Source: Mansonella perstans
Taxonomy: Eukaryota > Nematoda > Chromadorea > Rhabditida > Onchocercidae
DNA length: 64,000 nt
Assembly (NCBI GenBank): GCA_037074765.1
Contig: JBAMDO010000027.1
Location: 1 to 64,000, forward strand
Reading direction: 5' to 3'
Made by a program: the position numbers and the translations under genes. Shown here piece by piece: positions 25,001-38,500 of the stretch (position 1 is the stretch's first letter; the number at the start of each line of letters is the position of its first letter). Below the pieces are notes generated by a model. That model worked only from the letters and a program-made list of their open reading frames with translations, was not told the origin of the DNA and made no database searches.

Positions 25001-27332
25001 CGACATATTTTATGAAAACGAATATAATATTGGTTATTATACTTGAAGTTATCTTCCTTTACAAATTGCTTTAGTATTCAACAAAATGATTAGTGAGGAT
25101 GAAAAAGTTAAAATTGAATCATTCTTCTTTCAAACTTCTATTCTAGAGAAAAATACCGAATGCAAAATTTCTAGTGGTAAGTTTGTAATGATCAGTCCAG
25201 TTAATTGGCAGATAAAATCGCAGTATGATATACTGAAATTGATACTCACTGTTTCCTGGTATATTGACCTGGCAGAGTTTCTTATGGTCAGTTTTTGATC
25301 TTTCCAAGGAATCATGGTTATTCTACTGTAAAATTGGACTGAAGTCTTTAGATTAAATCAGTTGTACATCCCCTCTTCATCATGGATGCAATTTATCAAT
25401 GAAATGTTGAAATGGATTTTTTGGAAATTTAATCACTTCAAATTACTGATCAAAAAAAGAACTGTTATAAAAAAGGGCGAAGTAACAAATTTCTCCATCT
25501 CTTAACGAAATTTTATGAAGAAGCATATAAATGTAAACGATACATACTGACATGATGAGTGTTCGTCAGTCAGTTCGGTTCATTTTGAAATACCATTCAT
25601 TAATTTTTCATTTTTTCGAAAATCATTGAGTATTTGTCGAGGAATAAAATCAAGAAAACAAAGTTTGTGATTGATTTGACAATTTAAAGTTTACCTTTTT
25701 AATGGAAAAGGAAAAAATGCATTTTAACAGAAAAGACAATGATCGACAGTCAATTGATATTTTCACTTCTTTTACAGTTTTTCGTTGTTTTGAAAAGCTT
25801 CGAATTTGACGAAATTTGTTTTCTGACTATTTCAAGTTGGAACGAAAAAAAGACATTTTATCTTTGAAATAGATTTGGTATCTTTGTAAAAAAGCAATTA
25901 GTCAAATAAACATCACAAATAGAAGTTTAGGACATTATTGCGAATGATAAATTCAAATTCTTACTTTTGAATTATTTCCAATCAAATAATTTCAATGAAT
26001 CGTTTTAGAATAATGGAAGAAAAAGATTAAAACAATAGTTGATTAACTGAAAAATACCCATTGTGTTGGGTTGGTTTGGTAAGGAAAAATTGTTATTCGT
26101 TCTTTGAGAAGTGATCCAATATGTTCCATTAATTGGATCTTTTAATTGGATATTATTCCCATTAAATCTTTTATTTGAAATACCGATTTTCATAAAGTAA
26201 TGTGCGAGTAATGACTTGAAGTATTTCACTTTTTTCCTCCTAGAAAATGTGTGCCTTTGCTTATTTCACATGAGATGAAGCGTTGTTTAATTAACAACTG
26301 AACTGTAAAATATTACTCAACAGTAGACAACAAAAAAGCGCCGCATGTTTCTACAGGACTACCTTAAATCATTTCGACTTTTCAGCAATTCAAATAAAAT
26401 TAAACTAACATTTAAGTAAGGTATCACACGCTTCACGGCTTCACAATCAACTGCCGAGCAAACAAAAACAACTGGCTCCCTCGCTATTATTTCGTTTGCA
26501 TCATCTGAATTATCAATAATTTTAAAATCTTAAATTTTAAATATTTCTTTTTTTGGGTAAGATTAAGAATTTTATGCATTTAGTTATTGGTATTTTAATT
26601 ATTTGCCATATTCGTCAGTCTGTTTCGAGAGAATGGTAAGTCTTTTTCAAGCTCAGAATGAGTAATATGATATAGTTAGAAAAATTTTGCAATTTCCAAA
26701 AATGTGAATATTTCTTAATTCTTATTATTTTTAGATGAAGATGCATGAATCTCTTAATCATTTTTAATAGTATATTAAAAACCTGTCACTAAGATTAATA
26801 TATAGCACCGACTGCTTAAAGTTAAGAATTTTAGAATCGAATAAAAGATAAATCATTAATATTCTAACAAATGAAACGTTATGTATTAGGACTAATATAC
26901 TATTGTGTATTAGGACTAATATATATATATATATATATATATACATTTTTTTTTTTATGGTGATATAGGTATTAAGCATTATTTCTATTATTTCTGCATC
27001 AAAAACATTCCAGTCATAAATTTAGGTTTGCAATTATACAAGTAAATTCATTGGGTAATATTTAATGCCGAGATATATTGAATTACTCGTTTACTTCTAA
27101 AATTGCTGCCTACTCGAAAAATATGATGAAAATCTATAATTACGTAATTCTTTTTGTAATTTGGAACAAAATAATCAGCTAACAAAGAACAAAAAAAAAG
27201 GAAAGAAAAAAAAGACAAACCAATGATGTGTTTTTCGGCATCATCTGATGTTTTAGCAATTAATTTGATAATTTGATTTGTGAAGTCCGACTTATCACCA
27301 AGAATATACATTTTCAAAATAATATTTGTCAT
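22004..27332 (-). CDS. Myb/SANT-like, RVSF-motif protein (517 aa), unidentified
   Basis: Twelve exons join with correct phase at every boundary: 27221-27332, 26410-26504, 26184-26239, 25250-25325, 24472-24599, 24196-24338, 23870-23953, 23451-23689, 23086-23262, 22779-22902, 22271-22461 and 22004-22132. The first about 90 residues alternate beta and helix (VVFVCSAVDCEAVKRVIPYL) and could be a BRCT-like fold. A Myb/SANT-like stretch follows (KQKWSNEELKLVE, LWHDEIKKL, AQKERVKKLNHW) across exons 5-6. Then come a Ser-rich linker (HPSVDSSSSPKAT) and a well-formed region of about 150 aa with WHYHYEWSHG and VWPYLSIALTVAIQYF. The tail is disordered and acidic with GRRVSFG, a textbook RVxF docking motif for protein phosphatase 1. 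A BRCT-like plus Myb order recalls telomeric RAP1, while RVSF recalls chromosome or kinetochore scaffolds; both are speculative. The exon 6 donor (CCGA/GTAACC) is the least certain junction. Confidence 0.75.
22471..22548. repeat. 26-bp tandem repeat, three copies, intronic
   Basis: Three consecutive 26-bp units of the form aattatttaaatatattttc + gaattt, with one to four differences each, lie in the intron between the tenth and eleventh exons of the Myb-like gene, directly before the acceptor of the eleventh exon. Confidence 0.85.
26882..26942. repeat. 24-bp tandem duplication running into a (TA)n microsatellite
   Basis: tgtattaggactaatata occurs at 26882-26899 and 26906-26923, and the second copy runs straight into an alternating TA tract. 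It lies in the first intron of the Myb-like gene. Similar (TA)n tracts sit near 14221-14240 and 20125-20142. Confidence 0.8.
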
Positions 27333-30300
27333 GAAAATAATTGAAGGAATTGAAGGGGAAAGAGTAGAAAGAAAGAATCTTGTTTGAAATATTTCTCGTA
27401 CAAACTAATGTTGAGAATGCGATGCGAAATTTTACGACAACAATTTTCGGAAGTAAAAGAAGCAGAAAAAGAATGAATGTGATGATAACGTAGGCTTGCA
27501 ATGGGTATGGAAAATTTAGTTTGAAAGAGGAAGGATTATCTAAATTTTGTGGAATGAAATTCAACAATACATTGACTATGAGTAAGGAATTAATTCATAT
27601 CCTTACATCATTCTCTTAGTTTTGCTCATTAGTTTTGGCTACCAGTTAATTAATTACTCACTGCATGGCTTTGATTTAATAGGATTTCAATTTAAGTAAC
27701 ACGAAACGCATCATACATTAGGAAGGTTTGAAAATCGTTTAAGTAAAAGTGAGGCTGAAACTGCAGTACTAAGATAGCTGCCGTTAAATAGAAATTAATT
27801 CGGCAACAGAAGACGCAAAAGACGATGAAAGCAAACAGAAAATAATCAATGATTTAAAATAATAATATATAAAATAACATAAAATATAAAACATAAAATT
27901 ACCAAAAATAACTAATGAATAAGAATTCGTTTGCATCTTAATTTAATTATATTTTCATATAATTCAGCCTAAATTTCGTAAATAGTTGCAATTGGCAAGG
28001 ATATTAATCGATAACTGCAAAAGGTACTACAATGACTGACAGCTTTTTAATAATTTAATAATTCAGTGAGAGATTCTTGGAAGGAAATTTTTTTAGGGAT
28101 TTCCTCTGGTTTCGTTATAATTTCTCAACCATAACTGAGCATTTGAGCAGCATGCAATAACATATTTTCAGAAAAGAGCAATTAGGAATAATATTGTTGT
28201 TTATATAAATCAAAGTATTATTTAAAGGGATTTTTGCAGAAACACAAATTATTGTGATCTTTATAAAATTTTCAACATACATAACACACACATCCACTTA
28301 CCCACACACGCATAAACACTAATTGACTGTTGAGTTCATTCTAAGTTGGTTGTTAATTCTAAGCAATTCATCACTTAACTTTAACTGAATAATTAATTTC
28401 CCATCAATCGTTTACTTCATGCTAAATATTTTCTTTGATTAGCTTAATCTTGATTTTGAAACACTTTTAAAAATCATAAATTAAATTCATGAATTAGTTA
28501 AGGACTATTTGTCATAGAAGTCAATTTAGAGTATTTTTTTAAGCTTATTCTGAACAAGAACTTACGAGCACTGAAAAATTTAAAGCTTTTTTCAGCTCGA
28601 ATATGCAGTACCATGAAAACAAAACATCCGGAAATCAATACCAAAAATGTCAAAAAAAAGAGTGAGTGGAGAAGTATTTGCAAAAATGACTTGTGGAAGT
28701 AAGTTGGGTGATATGTTTAGTGAGCTCATCAGCCATCAGAGTTGTCAATTAAGCTGATAGTAATTAATATGATTGGGAACGAAAGGATGGAAATGCTTGG
28801 ACCTTCTAATTTTTTGAGCAGAAAAAAAATTTTAATTACATTATTATTTGTCCAGCATCGTTGCATAACCATTTGAAAGATGGATATTGATAATTATCTT
28901 CTCATACTGAAACTGATATTTACTTCTCATATTTTTCACTTCTCATTAATTTGACTACGACTCAGTTTGGTTTTCATTTTCAAGACCAGATCCCATTTAG
29001 GACATATAAAATTAACTCAAAAAACGCAGGGTACACTTGTTTTTTTCATTCTTGACCTGCTCTTAAAAAAAAAAATTCTCGAAAAATTTTTTTTTTTAAG
29101 CATATTGCTTTGGATTTTTGTGTTAATTAAGAAGTGATTTGATTTAATTATAGCTCACTTGATTTTTCATACTTCAGAAAGTATTGTTCAAGCAAGCGCA
29201 AATAGAAACTTGTCTACAAGCAAAGCAATGAGAGAAACACTTAATTCTGTGAAGTACCGCTCGAAAAATGTTACAACATTAAATATCACGCCATTAAAAA
29301 TGTTGAATTAAAATTTCATGTAAGGACCACTTAGTTGGTCTGTTAAAAATCATTAAAGTTGAAGGAAATTATTGCTGAGATCGAAATAATTAAAGAATAG
29401 CATCGTATGTCACGATGCAATGACAATAATTGCAAATCTTTACCAAAAGAGGAAAGAATACGATTGCAAGATCAATCTCGTAATGAAAATAACAATGAAA
29501 AACAAAAAGACACAACATAAAGTGAAAGAGGAATAAAGCATGAATAGTAAAGGTAAAAAAAGCGAAGCGGAGAAAAAAAATTTTTAAGAAAGGCCAGTAT
29601 AACGAGATGAATGGTAAAGTTACAGGATTCAAACAGCAGCAGGGAATTTTTAACTTTGTTGTTAATTTTTAATTTTTAAACTGATATTGTCGAGTGTCGG
29701 ATTTTCTGATCGAAAAGCAAAAATTTTTTTATGGTTTGAAAAATGAATTCAAAATGAATTGGCATAAAAATACTTTCATGCTACCCTCTGATACTTGTTG
29801 ATACTGTTTCCACAATAACCTTTCAAATCGTTGATATTTATGTAAACGTTAAAAAATAAATCCAAAAAATTTTTGCCAATTTTTTGCCATCATATCATAA
29901 TATGTTCATTGATCGCTTATCAAAATATCAACAATCATGGAAGTATCAATCATTGCCTTTTCTTTCACTTGCTTTCATTTGGTTCAGTGAATTGAAAAAC
30001 TAATCTTCTTAGATTATTACTACTTCCATAAACAGACACACGCACACACACATATATATACATGCATACATATATACATGTATATGTCGCCACAAATAAT
30101 ATGTTTACACTGCATAAAATCAATTGCTGTGGTTTAACCAATCTTTCGTTTGGCTTCAGATTTGCTAAAAAGATAAGGTCTGAATTTCGGCTTAATTTTA
30201 AAAAATTTTCCGAACGAATCAATGATAAAAACCGGATCAGTCTAGGCCATTGCGGATTCTTTGCAATCATCGAATTTGCATTTCTTTGCTGTCGATATAT

Positions 30301-32594
30301 TATCTTCTTGACAAATTTTAACACGCCCATTGTTTTTGTAAAGATAAATATGGAAATAAGACAGGTAAGTGTCACAAGGAACACAGAAATTGACAAAAAA
30401 AGTTTAAAATTGTTCGAAAATTTTTCAACCATTTTGAAAATTATTTATTTAGAAAAAAAGATAAAAAATGCGATGAAATAAAGATTGCATCATTACTTAA
30501 AATATTGTTTCAACAACAGAACTTGAAAGTGTTTTTGTTTTTGTTTTCCTTCTTTTGAAGTTTCAAAGAGAATTGCAGGGCCAATTAACATTAACATGTC
30601 AAATCTTCACACAATATCCAAAAAATAGATGTAACTGATATAGGAGTAATTAACTGAAATACTCTCATTGACAGAATAAAATTAAATCTTGCAACGAAGC
30701 GAATCGTCACATTTTATTCATCCCACACTCACAAACGTCAATAAATAATTCAAAGACAAAAAGAAAAACAAAGGAAAAGAGAAAAATCGCTCTTCACAAA
30801 TTATATTAGTACATTAAAACTGGTTAGCGAAAAACATCGGTAAATGGCATGTAATATTTTAAAATAAATTAACGATTTTTTTAATTACATAATAGTGTTA
30901 GTTTGAAATTATACGTTAGGTTCAATTCAATGGCATTGTTATCGAAAGTAATCACCCACTATGAACTCTCTCTGTCCTCTTTTTTCTTTTTCCACCTCTT
31001 TTACTTCTTATTATCTTAAAATAAATTCTCATTATCGGTGAATTCAGTTGTCAGTAATCAGTTAGTTAAACCATTTTTACAAGTACCATTGCCATACAGG
31101 TATTTCAGAACTTTCATCTAAAAGTTGTCAATGTTCTAATCGAAGGATAGGAAGATAAAAAATGAAATGTGAGAAGAGGAATGAAAAAAGGTCAAGGAAT
31201 GTGATGATAAATGAATGAAAAAGGGAAAAAATTTTATGGAAACACTCACATTTTTAGTGAAAAATAAATCTAAGACTTAATGCCTTTTACTCTTCCGTTT
31301 CATCCTTTGAGTTTTGATTGATCAACAAATTGATAATAACTTTTTATTCACTTCCAAATCCCCATCGGACATTTCCAGCTGACTAAAATTTTCTCCAATA
31401 AAAGAAGAAATTCGAGAAGTTTATTTATCCATTTATAGCAATTTACATTCATCAATATGACAATTTCAAAAACCAAAATATAAAATGTTAGCTATCAGTA
31501 TATTTAAATAAAAAATGAAAAAAAAGAAAATCATAAAATTGCTACAAAATCTTAGGGCAATTATCTTTTTTTTCGATTGATTGATTTAAATTTCAGAAGT
31601 GCAAAATTAAGCTTGTTGCTTTTGGTTGTAACTACAGTCGTACCTTAATATCTGTTAAGTAAAAACAATCATTAAGGTAAACCTCATCAAGCTTACTGAG
31701 TGCTACAGTTGTAAAACAGCATTTGTATGCTGCTGCTGCAAAAAAATCGCTAGCAAGTTTGATTTTTCAATCATTTAGCTTTCTTTAATCATAGGAAGTT
31801 CCGCTATTTGCAACAAATAAACTGAAGCACAAAACTGTAAGAAAATTTTCTTTATTTAATCATATTTAAAACTAATTAAATTTTTAAATGTTATCACTGT
31901 TATCGTAATTTGAGCTGAAAATTTCTTCATAATCCATTGTCGGTCTGCAATTAATTCACATTTAAACTCTCAAACGAGAACAGCAAAAACGAAACCAATC
32001 ATTTTTATAGGAATATTATAGAATTAATAGGCAATGTTCGGTTTTTATAAAAAGTTAAGAAAATCAAAAATTCAAATTAAAAATTGAATCTTACAGATTA
32101 TTGATGCTGTAGAATTGCAAGGGAGGTGTTTGTTTAACTGATATGGTAGATGATGATGTTTCATCTGCTAAATGGATTATTATTGATTTATCATTAATCA
32201 AAGTACACTTTCACATTTCAAATATGTTTTGTATCAGTGTAGAGTGCAATTAATAACCATGTGAGCATGTCAAAATGTTTATGTCAGTACTGTAAAAAAT
32301 ACTAAGAAAAAAGAGTTACGGTAACAACTTGACCTGTTAATCAGTTTCTTTACCTAATTGTAATTTGACACTATAGATGGAATTAACGTAATATTAAAAT
32401 TATTATTTCCTATGTTCCTGACAGAATTTCGTTATTTATCAGTTAATTTTTTTTTTTTTTTTTTGAAATTTTTTTTTTCGATTAGCAAACATCATGACTT
32501 ATATATTAAAAATTATATTAAACGTTATTTAATATTTGAACTCAAACTTTAGCATAAAGGTAATATATGCTGAGTCTGAAAATTTCACAAAAAA
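27333..32594. other. Intergenic region of about 5.3 kb
   Basis: The region lies between the Myb-like gene start and the cadherin stop codon. It is AT-rich with many hydrophobic or Lys-rich chance ORFs. A CA/TA microsatellite lies at about 30036-30090 and a T-rich stretch near 32448-32480. Two long open frames overlap on opposite strands at 29965-30481 and are listed separately. No recognisable motif was found elsewhere. Confidence 0.5.
29965..30432 (-). CDS. 155-codon ORF with hydrophobic N-terminus, doubtful
   Basis: A single open frame starts with Met, has a hydrophobic N-terminal segment (LFLSISVFLVTLTCLISIFI) and then about 70 polar residues. It ends by translating the CA/TA microsatellite (TCIYVCMYIYVCVRVSVY), which argues that at least the last third is not protein-coding. 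A plus-strand frame of 139 codons overlaps it (30062-30481) and contains a good donor (AGACAG/GTAAGTG at about 30364). One of the two may be a real short gene; I cannot tell which. Confidence 0.2.
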   Translation of the reverse strand: MVEKFSNNFKLFLSISVFLVTLTCLISIFIFTKTMGVLKFVKKIIYRQQRNANSMIAKNPQWPRLIRFLSLIRSENFLKLSRNSDLIFLANLKPNERLVKPQQLILCSVNILFVATYTCIYVCMYIYVCVRVSVYGSSNNLRRLVFQFTEPNESK

Positions 32595-35500
32595 TTAACC
32601 CAAAGATGCTTTCTTTGTATTCAAATAGTTTTTATATCGAATGATAAAACAAGCGTAGATGCAAAATGATAGTAATATTAGAATGCCAACAAGTGAGAAG
32701 CCAGCCCAAAACAATGTCGAGCGTGATATCATCAAACCAGATGATAATGTACGAATCGGTTCAGTGCATGGCTGAAATACTAATAAAGTTTAGATATTTA
32801 GAAATAGTTTGGCAAAAAATAACAAAAGACCTATATACGTAAGGCATAAGCAAAAGATTTGTAAGAACTTTAGTTAAAAGTATGAGGGAAGAAGCTTTTT
32901 ACCTCTATATTAGCTACTTTGAAAACTTGATAAAGATGAGATAGCGTGCCTCCACCATTCAACGTTGCAGAAAGTATCGAAATTGCACTTTCTTGCCCGA
33001 GGATTATTTCGTTACGTAAGGAATAGAAGCATACCGATGATCTGCAATGATTAGCTAATTTTTTTAGGCTTTATTAATTTTTGAGGAGAGTATATGATGG
33101 ACTTTTTAATGCGCCATGTGAATGCAGTAGATCATTGTAGTGATTTTGATAAAAGCAGAAACAAGTTTGAGAAAAGCAAGTTTGACATTCTTCCTTTCTT
33201 TACAACTGATTTAAAAAGAAAATTAAATTTTAAATCACAAACCTATTTCGTCCCGTTGATTCGTAAATATGGGGTGTGCCAAAAATTACAAAAATGTCTG
33301 CCGTTTTCGGTTCTACTTTCAATGCATCATGTAGTTGTCTGTAAGAGAGAATATGGGGAAAATCTTCAGAATATTTCTGGCTGTTGATAGGAGTAATGCA
33401 ATTTTATAAAGCAACTTGATGACAGCATTTAAATACGCTACTTACTGTTTAAAATCTTCTAGATTCAATCCTAGAAGATGAACATTCTGGTCGAAAACAA
33501 ACTTCAGCAGCGATGGAACTTTCACGTTATGTACCTTAAAAAAAATAATTTTCCGTATGTCATATTTTGAAAAAGAGTTGAAATCAGAATTTACAACTCA
33601 AAATTATGAATCCTGAAATACGTCAGCACTATAAACAATAGTCTAACTCAAATATTTCACCGAAATATTTTAATGATTTCACTGACAACTCTCTTTGATC
33701 ACTTTTATCTAAACTGACATATAACTAATAAAAGTTTCAATCTTGAATAATTGGCATAAGCTCACCTGTTTAAAAATATGTGCAATTTTTATGGATTCTG
33801 TAGTAGTTCGTTGTTGAGATGCAACAATATCAAACGTAAACACACCTTCCGTGTGATCACCAAGCATTGGATCAATGCGAATATCACCTGATACCGGATC
33901 TATTGAGAAATATAGAGCTGATTCAGTGGGTGCTTCCTCATGTTCGGCACTGAAGGGATTTAAATTTCATATATTCAAATAAATAATAAAAATATTAAAA
34001 AATAGAAAAAAAGTGCTAAGTACGGTGTGAAACGCATGGATTCAAGGTGATAGGTAATGATCGGTTGATGTGTTTTCAGTCGCGTTATTGATACAGTTGG
34101 TTCTGAATCCATTCCTAAAAAGACTGGAGTAGCTTTAGCAGTTATTTCCCAACATAGGAAAGATTGACAATTTTGATTCGGAAAATGAAAGGAATATTTA
34201 CTTACCAAATACACTAACAGTGTTGTTTTGGAAATGATATTTCATTTTATTCATCTGTTCCACAACATTATTTGTTCCGGTTCGCACCGTAAATGCAATC
34301 ATACTTGCATTATTACTGTCAAATCTTATTTCCGGTATCTTGGACATATTGAATGCACTGTAATAATTGAACTTCACGAAATATTCAAATATAAAATGAT
34401 TAAAACATTTCACAAGTCTTCCGATGCCATGCAATATTTGAAAGATTCCTCTTTTTGTTTAATCTTCATGTGAAAACTTTTATTGATTGAATAAACTGAA
34501 TCGAATTTTTAAAAATCCATGAAAAATTATGGACCTGGCTAAAGCGCATAAATGATATTCATCATGTTTGAGATCTTTGAGGTTTGTCACCGAAACAATA
34601 CCAGTTTGTCTATCAACAATGAACATCCCATCGCGATTTGAACCTTTACAGTATTTAAGTCAGTTCTTGCTTGCATTTTGTTTATCAAATGTTTTCAATT
34701 ACCAGCTATCTCACTGATAAATCCAATCATTTACAAGAAGTTTTTTGCGTGACAAAGCTTACAACTAGGTAGCATATAGTAATACATCGAATTATACGGT
34801 GGATCATCTATATCTACTGCTTTCAATCGTCCAACGACAGAATTATCTGCTTGAATCATAAATACTGAAGGTACTGACTGAAATTTATGAACAGTGTATG
34901 ATGCAAATCAAATATCAAGCCCAATAAAACTATTTGAGAATTCTAAAAACGTTATCGAATCAATTTACTATTCTCTTTTGTGCTTCAAAAATCAATAAGG
35001 CAAAAAGAAAATGGAAATCTTTGATGGAATTCGATTTTTATATTTCATATGAGCTCATTTTTTCACCGCTAAAAAATGAAATTTTTTATTAAAAAAATAC
35101 ACTGTGAATTTCCGAAAAGATTGGCAAATTGTCGTTTAAATCTTTGATTTCAATTCGGAGCAGACGTGTTGCTGTTTTGTCCATTTCCATGGCATTTTCC
35201 GCTTTTACTTTAAGCTAAAATCGGCTAGCGATAAATGGCATCAATTTTTTTTCAATTCCTTTGGAAAAATTTATAAACTCGAAGATTCTCACTTCTTTGA
35301 TTCAACAAACAATATTTTTTGATAAATTTGACAACAATAAGAGATCTTACCAAATGACCTTACTTCAAGCAATAAAATATTGCTTAAAATTTTTATGACG
35401 GATCTACAAATTTATCCTATAAGCGATAAAAAAGGTAATTAAGCTCTCGACAGGATAGGGTTTATGAAAATGTCTCATCGACTTTCTAAGGAGCAACTTG

Positions 35501-38500
35501 AATCTTATTAATTAGACATTGTAAAGGAGGAAAAAAACAACAGGTGAATGAACGCCAAAGCTGCAGAATTTGCAGAGAAGCGTCATTGCGAACTTTTGTA
35601 TTTGAAGCAGCTGTTCTGATCTTCAAATAGGATCTTTTGGCTCTACAGCTGAACGGCTCAGACCTTGAATTGAACCATCACCGCATCTTTTGCAGCCAAT
35701 AAGAAAAACTTACAGTAATGAGCCATGTAAAAGAAGAAGCAACTTGCTTCGATGTGGTTGGAGTTAATAAACACAGAAAAGAATTAGTACGAAGAAATCA
35801 AGTGAGCTATTGCAATTTAGTAATAAAGTAAGTTGTTGGGATCAAAAGATTAAAAAAAAATTCGGAAATATTTACAACTATGTTTTCATTTATAGCTTGA
35901 AATGGAACTGTTTGCGAACTGGACGCAATTAGCAGTACTTTCAAATTTCAATATCGAGGCACTAATTTTTGGTAATTTTCAAATCAGTTGAAAGTAATGA
36001 ACTCTATGCTTGCAAGTTCAATTTTCGCAGATTTTGTGAAAATATATAGGAAGAAGATTATTTTTTTTTTTGGAATTATGGCAAAACACTACTTTTGGGC
36101 AATCCTTTAAAAAAAAAGCTTGAACATCATTGCATACAAAGTAGTCAACACTGACTCTAGCTGAATAACTTCAAATGCGAAAGGTAACAGTGTGCTTCAA
36201 GGATATCTGGATGCGGGTGGTCAGATGGTAGCTGATCGAAGGTAAATACTGTCATCAAAATCTATTTGTCAACACAACTATTCTTTCGTTTCGAACACAC
36301 TTAGAAATTAAATTTTATGTAACTTTTATTGCAATACAGCTGTTGAAAGTAGTCAATAAACAGGAAGGCACCATGTTGTATGACATTAATTGCAACAAAG
36401 ACATTTAATACATATCTGAATTTGAGATAATGATGATATAATTCGTTAGCTCATGTTTCAGAATAAAAAAGCTTTTATAAAAAGTTGGAAACATTAAAAC
36501 ATCAACTAATAAATTTAATGCTAGTACAGATGAATGACCGGTTAGGATATATTCTTAAAAATTGAGTAATTTAATGTTATGAAAGGTATTCTGTGGGCAG
36601 CTTATTCAACAAATGAGGTTAAAATGATAGCTGGACGAAATATTTGCATTTCTTTGATAAAGATTTAGTCATCGGATTAAAGAATAAGTCCTTTTGAAAG
36701 CTTCCGATTAATTATGAGTGATTATCGCTGAAAGTTTAGATTAACAAGCCAGATTTCCAAGAGTATAAAGTGCAGAAATATTGAATATACCCCTTCAAGT
36801 TTTACAGTTTAGGCCAATTCCTAAATAGATTACGCTGATTAGCAAGGGTGTTGAAAGAAGTATAAGACACTGATTTCAGAATAAAAACGGGCAAGAATAT
36901 GCTAAAGATTCATGAACTGTACATTACAAAGTTCCTTGGCTAGGATGTAAAATTCTTGAATTGACACGTAAACTCAAGGATTTTGTATTTTGAAAATCAA
37001 AAATTTATTTCAGCTGCCATAAATAAATAAGAAAAGGGAAAAGTTTTTGTTCAGCACTATCTATAGTGCAATTTTCAGTGCGATTACATTGACAGCAACC
37101 AAACTGCCGACATCAAGTTTGGTTGCATCACGACCAAAAATGAACTGCTCTGGATTTGGCTTTTCTGGATTTTGTCGATTTGTATTACGCAAATTCCAGT
37201 ACGGTCTATGCCATACACCTGCATCTGTGTGTTGATACGGCAATAACGACGTGTAGAAACGACGATAAACACCTAAGTTAACGAACAAATTGAGGCGAAT
37301 TCACGACACTTTTTATACGTGTAGATTTATGGGAAACCTCGATATGATCAAACCAGCTAACAAGTGACGAATTAAAATTGGACCTAATCCTGATTGGATT
37401 TAAAAAAAAGATTTTGAATCTAATCTTCACCTACTGTTAATTTCCCAACAATAAACTCGCCAAATAAAATTAAAGATTTGGTCGCATCACGACAAAAAAA
37501 TTTCAAATGCTATATTTACATATTGCAATTGAAATTTTTTTTTGCTGGACTACTATATTTAACTGGCGGCAAACTGTGCCGATATAGCCTATAATTAATT
37601 TGTTTTCAAATGTATTTTATTTTTGCCGGATACTTGGTACAAACAAAAAAAACTGAAGATTGTCCAATTTTTGAAGGATTTTTTTTATGCTTTCAGTTTT
37701 TCGAAACAAAGTTAAATTCGTCCAAAATAATAGCCATATCAAGGATTTACCTTGAAAGCAATTTAACTGACAATCGCGTGCACAATTTTCCTCTGTTATA
37801 GCTGATATCATCGTTAACGGTAAATGATAATTACCAGTTTTACTTTTCAAGTTCAATACACGGCGATTGTTTTGCCGAAGTGAATAGTGAAGAGCTTCCT
37901 TCATTCTGGATATTAGTCTAGCTTAATTGATAAATTCATGAAAATGGTAGAAAAGTTGAATGATAAAGCTATTAAATATTCAAATGATCACTAAAAGTAC
38001 CCAGAAAATGACCACGAACCACTCATAGCATCGAGTATTTATAAAGAACTTGAAAGTTCTGTCCTAAGGATGGAATCTGTAATCAGTAAATCAGTATGGC
38101 TTATAATTAGTTTTGACCAATCTATAATTCCTTAGATATTATTCCTTTAAGTGATATGCACCTAACTTTAGTTTAGGTTAACAGGAGAAGAACTAAATAC
38201 CTTTTTTCGAAAGCATAATGCCGGTGTTTCTCGGGTATGGACCATTGTATCTCACATGCAATTCCTAGGAGGCCAATCTCTTCATGAAACCACAAACTAA
38301 ATTCGTTGAGGACATCATCAATTAAACCAAAGAGACCACCCGATGAAAGCTCGAAAATAGTTGTTACGTATTTTGTTTCAGTGATGCTATCCCGGAGTAG
38401 CTTTTCAGTACTTACATAATCCGGTATTTTGGCTTCCTCATCTTGAAGCTTCAGATCTGTTATAATACCAATTTGTTGTGGAATGGTAATCACTTTCAGG

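Noticed and set aside
33094..33387. 97-codon plus-strand ORF
   Set aside because: Antisense to the cadherin exon 33243-33338, with no motif or splice support of its own.
35440..36980. Stretch of slightly higher GC in the cadherin intron, checked for a transposase or tRNA
   Set aside because: No continuous frame, no tRNA-like arms and no terminal repeats could be found by eye.
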